Below, one piece after another: positions 59,499-64,000 of a DNA stretch of 64,000 bases (positions are counted from its first letter, which is position 1; the number at the start of each line of letters is the position of its first letter). This stretch comes from JARRRD01 sp037381085 (GTDB lineage: Bacteria; Nitrospirota; Thermodesulfovibrionia; Thermodesulfovibrionales; UBA6898): assembly GCA_037381085.1 (NCBI GenBank), contig JARRRD010000003.1, positions 1 to 64,000 of the forward strand, written 5' to 3'. The notes beneath the pieces are model-generated. The model had not been told where the DNA came from. It saw only the letters and a program-made list of their open reading frames with translations, and did no database searches. The translations under genes and the position numbers were made by a program.

Positions 59499-62435
59499 AT
59501 GTCCCGGGAAAGTTTTGAGGCTTTACAGGAGAAAATCAGAGCGGTTGGTGCCGAGCTGCAGGGCTGCATGAAAGAAGAGGTCCCCTCGCTCTTCGAAAAA
59601 AAGAGGTGGGTCGGCAGGATCATGGAACGCGTTATGCAGGACGAAGAATTCAAGGTCAGGCTTTTCAGGTTCGTTGATGTATTGCCGTCGCTGAAATCTG
59701 ACGACCTTGTGGTCAGGGTGCTGAACGAGTATTTCAGCGCGCGTGACCTCGACGCCCCGCCTATAATCAAGAGGGGACTGGAACGCCTTTCGAAGGGAGG
59801 AGTCTCCTCATTCGTTGCGGCAAGGATAGCCAGATCCGGGGTAGCGGCCCTCGGCCGCCAGTTCATCGCGGGAAGCGACCCCGCAAGTTGCGGAAAGACC
59901 ATGGAAGCGCTGAGGACGGAAGGCGTGGACCTGAGCATCGACCTTTTGGGGGAGACGGTGGTGAGCGACAGGGAGGCGAAGGATTACAGGGACCGCTATA
60001 TTGAACTTCTGGACTACCTTCGCGCCCGGAGAACCGGCATGTCCCGGATTCGGCCCGAGCGCAAGACCGGCTCTTTCGGAATTTCCCTGAAAATATCATC
60101 ATTCTACTCGCAGCTCGATCCGATGGACTGGGAGAGATCGCTCGAAAACACATTGAATGGTCTGAGGCCCGTCGTTGACAGTGCCATAGAGGCTGGTATC
60201 CCGCTTACTTTCGATATGGAGCACTATCATCTCAAGGACCTAACCATCGCCCTGTTCAAGAGAATCCTCGAGGAATATCCGGATTTCCCTCTGGCGGGGA
60301 TAGCCCTTCAGGCCTATCTGAGGGACACAGCGCATGATCTTATGGGAATTGTCGAGTGGGCCGAGAAGAGCCGGATACGCATATTGGTCCGGCTGGTGAA
60401 GGGGGCGTACTGGGACTATGAAGTCGCGGTGAGCAGGCAGAAGGGCTGGCCAATACCGACGTTCCTGGACAAAGGGGATACGGACCGGAATTACGAGACG
60501 CTGACTAAACTTGTCCTCGAGAATGCGCGTTATGTATATCCTGCCTTTGCGACTCATAACATGCGGTCGATAAGCCATGCTATTGCGGCGGCGGATGCTC
60601 TTAACGTGCCCGGAGATGCGTTCGAATTCCAGATGCTTTTCGGTATGGCCGAACCCCTGAGGCGTGCGCTATTGAAGAGGGGCAACAGGGTGACTGTTTA
60701 CACACCGGTAGGTGAGTTCATCCCCGGCATGGCGTACCTGATCAGGAGACTTCTTGAAAACAGCTCGGATGAGTCGTTCCTCCGAAAGTCCTTTTTTGAG
60801 AACCGTCCTCTTGACGAACTGATACAGCCGCCGAAGCCGGCGGGCGTAAAAGAGAAAGAGGGTCCCCCCGGATTGTTTAGGAACGAACCTCCCGCCGATT
60901 TTTCGGTTGCTTCAAACAGGCAGGAGATGATGTTTGCGCTCCGGACCGTGAAGGCGCAGCTCGGGTCAAGGTTCCCTCTTTCAGTGGCGGGCATGGAGGT
61001 GTTCACTCAAGGAGAGATTGTCTCCCGCAATCCTGCCCGTCCGGATGAGATAATCGGCATAATGTCGTCCGGTGGAGGGGAAGAGGCCGACACTGCAGTC
61101 GATGACGCCAGGAAGACTTTCGAGAGCTGGGAAAAGACGGACCCCGATGAGAGGGCAGGGTACCTCTTCAGGGCGGCTGCAGAAATGAGAAAGCAGCGCT
61201 TCGAACTTGCAGCACTCGAAATATACGAGACAGGCAAGACCTGGAAGGACGCCGACGGTGACATCACGGAGGCCATAGATTACCTCGAGTACTACGGGAG
61301 GGAAATGATGAGACTTGGCCGCAAGAGGCGACTGGGGGACTACCCGGGCGAAGGAAATGAGTATTCATATGTTCCCCGGGGAGTCGGGGTCGTCATTTCG
61401 CCATGGAACTTCCCGCTTGCCATACCGACGGGCATGGTCTCAGCCTCTATCGTGGCCGGCAACTGTGTCATTTTCAAGCCTTCGGGATTCTCTCCCGTGA
61501 CAGGCTGGAAACTCTTTGAGATCTTCAACAGATCAGGGCTCCCTAAAGGCGTCCTGCAGTTTCTCACCGGTCCGGGCGGCGGGGTGGGAGAACATCTTGT
61601 GACCCACCGGGATATCGATTTCATCGCCTTTACGGGGTCAAGGGAAACAGGTCTGAGGATTGTCCGGCTCGCCGGTGAGACCCGTCCGGGTCAGAGGAAT
61701 GTCAAGAAGGTCATCGCCGAGATGGGCGGAAAGAATGCCGTAATAATCGATGAGACTGCCGACCTCGACGAGGCGGTAAGGGGTGTTCTGGAGTCCGCCC
61801 TGGTCTATCAGGGACAGAAGTGCTCGGCCTGTTCACGCGTTATAGTGGTCGGCCATGTTTACGATCAATTTACCCCGAGGCTCAGAGATGCGATTGAAAG
61901 CATCAGGATAGGGCCGCCGGAAGATCCGGGAAGTTTTATGGGGCCGGTCGTGGACATTACTGCCAAAGAGAAGGTGGAAGAATACATCGAGCTGGGAAGA
62001 CGCGAAGGGGTTCCCATTTTGATAAGGGAGGAAAAAGGGCTTTATGTCGGTCCTGCGCTTTTTGAAGGGATCAGCCCTGATTCGCGACTGGCCCGGCAGG
62101 AGATCTTCGGCCCCGTCATTGTACTGCTGAGGGCGCAGGACCTGGATGAGGCTCTGGAGATAGCGAACGGCACCTCTTATGCCCTGACAGGCGGGCTGTT
62201 TTCAAGAAGTCCCGGCAACATTATGAAGACGCGCAGGGACTTCAGGGTCGGAAACCTGTACATCAACAGAAAAATAACCGGCGCGCTTGTTGGGAGACAG
62301 CCCTTCGGGGGGTTCGGCATGTCCGGTGTCGGATCGAAGGCCGGAGGGCCTGATTACCTGCTCCAATTCATGAACCCGAAAAGCATCTCAGAAAACACAA
62401 TGCGGAGGGGATTTACCCCGGAAGTCAGACAGTAA
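59499..62435 (+). CDS. putA: Bifunctional proline dehydrogenase / L-glutamate gamma-semialdehyde dehydrogenase
   Basis: The 978-residue protein oxidises proline to glutamate in two steps. The N-terminal FAD-dependent proline dehydrogenase barrel (about 60-440) has DMEHYHLKDLTIALFKRIL, VRLVKGAYWDYEV and FEFQMLFGMAEPLRR. The C-terminal aldehyde dehydrogenase (about 470-970) has ISPWNFPLAIPTGM, FTGSRETGLRI, the glutamate in IAEMGGKNAVI and the catalytic cysteine in YQGQKCSACSRVIVV near 773. No N-terminal DNA-binding domain is present, so it is the non-regulatory form of PutA. The gene is preceded by an AT-rich promoter region. Confidence 0.95.
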   Translation: MSRESFEALQEKIRAVGAELQGCMKEEVPSLFEKKRWVGRIMERVMQDEEFKVRLFRFVDVLPSLKSDDLVVRVLNEYFSARDLDAPPIIKRGLERLSKGGVSSFVAARIARSGVAALGRQFIAGSDPASCGKTMEALRTEGVDLSIDLLGETVVSDREAKDYRDRYIELLDYLRARRTGMSRIRPERKTGSFGISLKISSFYSQLDPMDWERSLENTLNGLRPVVDSAIEAGIPLTFDMEHYHLKDLTIALFKRILEEYPDFPLAGIALQAYLRDTAHDLMGIVEWAEKSRIRILVRLVKGAYWDYEVAVSRQKGWPIPTFLDKGDTDRNYETLTKLVLENARYVYPAFATHNMRSISHAIAAADALNVPGDAFEFQMLFGMAEPLRRALLKRGNRVTVYTPVGEFIPGMAYLIRRLLENSSDESFLRKSFFENRPLDELIQPPKPAGVKEKEGPPGLFRNEPPADFSVASNRQEMMFALRTVKAQLGSRFPLSVAGMEVFTQGEIVSRNPARPDEIIGIMSSGGGEEADTAVDDARKTFESWEKTDPDERAGYLFRAAAEMRKQRFELAALEIYETGKTWKDADGDITEAIDYLEYYGREMMRLGRKRRLGDYPGEGNEYSYVPRGVGVVISPWNFPLAIPTGMVSASIVAGNCVIFKPSGFSPVTGWKLFEIFNRSGLPKGVLQFLTGPGGGVGEHLVTHRDIDFIAFTGSRETGLRIVRLAGETRPGQRNVKKVIAEMGGKNAVIIDETADLDEAVRGVLESALVYQGQKCSACSRVIVVGHVYDQFTPRLRDAIESIRIGPPEDPGSFMGPVVDITAKEKVEEYIELGRREGVPILIREEKGLYVGPALFEGISPDSRLARQEIFGPVIVLLRAQDLDEALEIANGTSYALTGGLFSRSPGNIMKTRRDFRVGNLYINRKITGALVGRQPFGGFGMSGVGSKAGGPDYLLQFMNPKSISENTMRRGFTPEVRQ

Positions 62436-62512
62436 AGATAGTATTCTAATTACAGCTGGTTACGGCTTGTAAGGTAAAGTGTTAGATGAATATATTGGCC
62501 CCGTTCCTCCAT

Positions 62513-64000
62513 TTATTGGAGCGGTTTTCTCGTGAGGGCCTCGTAAAGATAAGCGTCTCTGCCGTAAATGTCCTTCCGGAACTCCGCAGAACCGTCTTTA
62601 TCGACCCAGGCAGTTACATAGTCTATGTAGACATACAGCGGATGGGGCAGTCGGACCACCTGTGTCTCACCCGCTTCAATGGCAGCAACAATATTTTCCC
62701 TTGTCCAGTTAGGGTCTGCTTTCAACAGGTATTCGGCAAGCTCTAGCGGTTTTTCTATGCGGATGCATCCGTGACTGAAGGTGCGGACGTTCTCTGAAAA
62801 AAGGTTCCTGGCAGGCGTGTCGTGAAGGTACACATTGAATTTGTTGGGAAACATGAACTTGATGCGCCCCAGCGGATTGAGGCGCCCCGGTTCCTGGCGG
62901 AACCTGAAGTTCAGGTTTCCGGCGGTAACTGAACGCCAGTTTATGCTGTCGGGGTCGATCTCTTCCTCGTCAGTGCCCCATCCCCGGAGGACAGTGATAT
63001 TCTCCTCCCTGAGGTAAGAGGGGTCTTTCTTCACTTTCGGCAGTATCTCCTTCTTCGCTATACTGTGAGGAATATTCCAGACAGGGTTCAGCACGAGATA
63101 GGTCATCCTGCCCCCGAAGACCGGCGTATCCAGATAGGGTTTTCCCACTACAACCTTCATGGAGAGTATGACATTTCCCCCTTCGACGACATCGAGGTCA
63201 AAGCGGGCAATGTTGACTATCAGATACCGGCCGGGACGTTCCCTGTCGCTCCATCGCATGCGTTCCAGGTTTACAATCAGCTGTTTTTCCCTCTCAACTA
63301 TCGGGACATTCAGCGACCAGATCGTGGAAGGCCCCACGATACCATCGGCCTTCAGGCCGTGCCTCTCCTGAAACCTTAACACTGCCTGTTCCAGGTTCCG
63401 GCCGAACAGATCCCCCGCCGCCGGGTGAAGATTATCGAGATCGCCGAGAAAGATCAATCTTTCTCTTACCCCCGGGACTCTTGGCGATATCGTCCCCTCC
63501 TTCAGCAGCCGGCCCCCCGGGACGGGCGTCTGACCGCCTTTCCACGCCATTTCTCTGTACCTGGCAAGTGTCTTTCTGAGCGCTGCATATTCCGGTGTCC
63601 CGGGGGTCATTTCCCGCAACGTCTTCGCTATACAGTGTTCGGAGAGTGCATTGGTGAGGACCGCGGCGAGATCCGCATCCGGGGGAAGCGACCATTCCGG
63701 TTGGAGGGTCACGGGATTAACGCATCCTGCGGAGAGATGGCGTGCCAGTGTGAAAAATGAGTCGCTGAGAAGCAGATCGAGGTCCGTCAGCGCTTCCGGG
63801 TTGACAGAAGACGCCTTCTCGCCGGGGTTGTAAGCCCTCCCGAGAAGGCCTTCTATAATCCCGAGGTGGTAATACTCCGGGGTGAGGCCGTCATTACGGG
63901 ATTCCCTGATAGCCCTTGTCAATGCTTCCGCGTCGGCAAAGCCGTTCCTCCCGGTCCACGCCGGCTCATAGTTTCTCTCCTTATAAAAGACTTCCAGGGT
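62513..64000 (-). CDS. L,D-transpeptidase, YcbB-like (5' end outside window)
   Basis: The gene runs off the right end of the window; the frame is open from a TTG at 63922 to 64000, so the true start lies outside. Residues seen include a scaffold region, a peptidoglycan-binding motif (FQERHGLKADGIVGPSTIWS) and the YkuD domain with the catalytic cysteine in RTFSHGCIRIEKPLELA, and NPVWNIPHSI. It forms 3-3 or lipoprotein cross-links in peptidoglycan. It converges with putA. Confidence 0.93.
   Translation of the reverse strand, partial: TLEVFYKERNYEPAWTGRNGFADAEALTRAIRESRNDGLTPEYYHLGIIEGLLGRAYNPGEKASSVNPEALTDLDLLLSDSFFTLARHLSAGCVNPVTLQPEWSLPPDADLAAVLTNALSEHCIAKTLREMTPGTPEYAALRKTLARYREMAWKGGQTPVPGGRLLKEGTISPRVPGVRERLIFLGDLDNLHPAAGDLFGRNLEQAVLRFQERHGLKADGIVGPSTIWSLNVPIVEREKQLIVNLERMRWSDRERPGRYLIVNIARFDLDVVEGGNVILSMKVVVGKPYLDTPVFGGRMTYLVLNPVWNIPHSIAKKEILPKVKKDPSYLREENITVLRGWGTDEEEIDPDSINWRSVTAGNLNFRFRQEPGRLNPLGRIKFMFPNKFNVYLHDTPARNLFSENVRTFSHGCIRIEKPLELAEYLLKADPNWTRENIVAAIEAGETQVVRLPHPLYVYIDYVTAWVDKDGSAEFRKDIYGRDAYLYEALTRKPLQ

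Noticed and set aside
62486..62746. 86-codon plus-strand frame after putA
   Set aside because: It is antisense to the conserved 3' end of the L,D-transpeptidase gene.
1..64000. CRISPR array, tRNA, rRNA, prophage or integrase
   Set aside because: No regularly spaced direct repeats, no cloverleaf or rRNA segment and no phage or integrase genes were recognised on either strand.

Overview
The window looks like a chromosomal segment of an uncultured Gram-negative bacterium, most plausibly an anaerobe of the Nitrospirota or a neighbouring deltaproteobacterial-type lineage; I cannot fix the phylum from sequence alone. The reasons are outer-membrane proteins (FadL-type porin, TolC-type lipoprotein), heptose synthesis (GmhA), a periplasmic L,D-transpeptidase, a secreted triheme c7-type cytochrome, QueH-type queuosine synthesis, many histidine kinases, strong AGGAGG-type ribosome binding sites and frequent GTG/TTG starts. 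No rRNA, tRNA, CRISPR array, prophage or intact insertion sequence was found. Accessory DNA is limited to small palindromic or MITE-like repeats between genes.

Layout. 0-7.4 kb: a FadL-like porin facing rplI-dnaB, an AmmeMemoRadiSam-B gene, then an OmpR-type two-component pair followed by a triheme cytochrome whose upstream region carries three TTCACAAT repeats. 7.4-12.7 kb: a dispersed 96-base repeat, a PepSY-like protein, and an ABC exporter (ATPase plus double-FtsX permease) with an AttH/CrtC-like secreted partner; a MITE-like element lies between exporter and partner. 13-17.1 kb: a CBS protein translationally coupled to an ArsB/NhaD-type ion transporter, then acetyl-CoA synthetase. 17.1-19.8 kb: a repeat-rich zone with a three-stem element, a dispersed palindrome and scattered REP-like motifs around an isochorismatase-family hydrolase, a small hypothetical protein and a cold-shock protein. 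19.9-22.7 kb: a CusRS-like two-component pair and a universal stress protein preceded by 11-base-period direct repeats.

23-33 kb is a dense minus-strand block of housekeeping genes: gmhA, ruvCAB, queH, a DUF2905 protein, a SpoIID-like protein, queA, a SPOR protein, phoH, a PgpH-like HD phosphodiesterase, ybeY and a diacylglycerol kinase-PAP2 fusion, many overlapping by a few to about 100 bases. 33-38.6 kb holds a receiver-PAS-PAS-PAS histidine kinase whose downstream response regulator lacks the front half of its receiver, a fibronectin-type lipoprotein and argH. 38.9-42.8 kb is a MoxR-DUF58-transglutaminase operon.

42.8-53 kb may be one regulatory unit. A minus-strand run of polysaccharide deacetylase, glycosyltransferase, TolC-like lipoprotein, adaptor and RND pump starts next to an NtrC-type regulator and its kinase. 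A 40-base perfect palindrome and a sigma-54-like promoter lie in the gap between regulator and deacetylase, which suggests sigma-54 control of an envelope polysaccharide/efflux operon. 53-64 kb: a membrane zinc-ribbon protein, a two-domain M16 peptidase, a heavy-metal-associated protein, a flavin reductase, a cysteine-rich PAS histidine kinase, a DUF5661 protein, a bifunctional proline dehydrogenase/glutamate semialdehyde dehydrogenase, and an L,D-transpeptidase cut by the window end.
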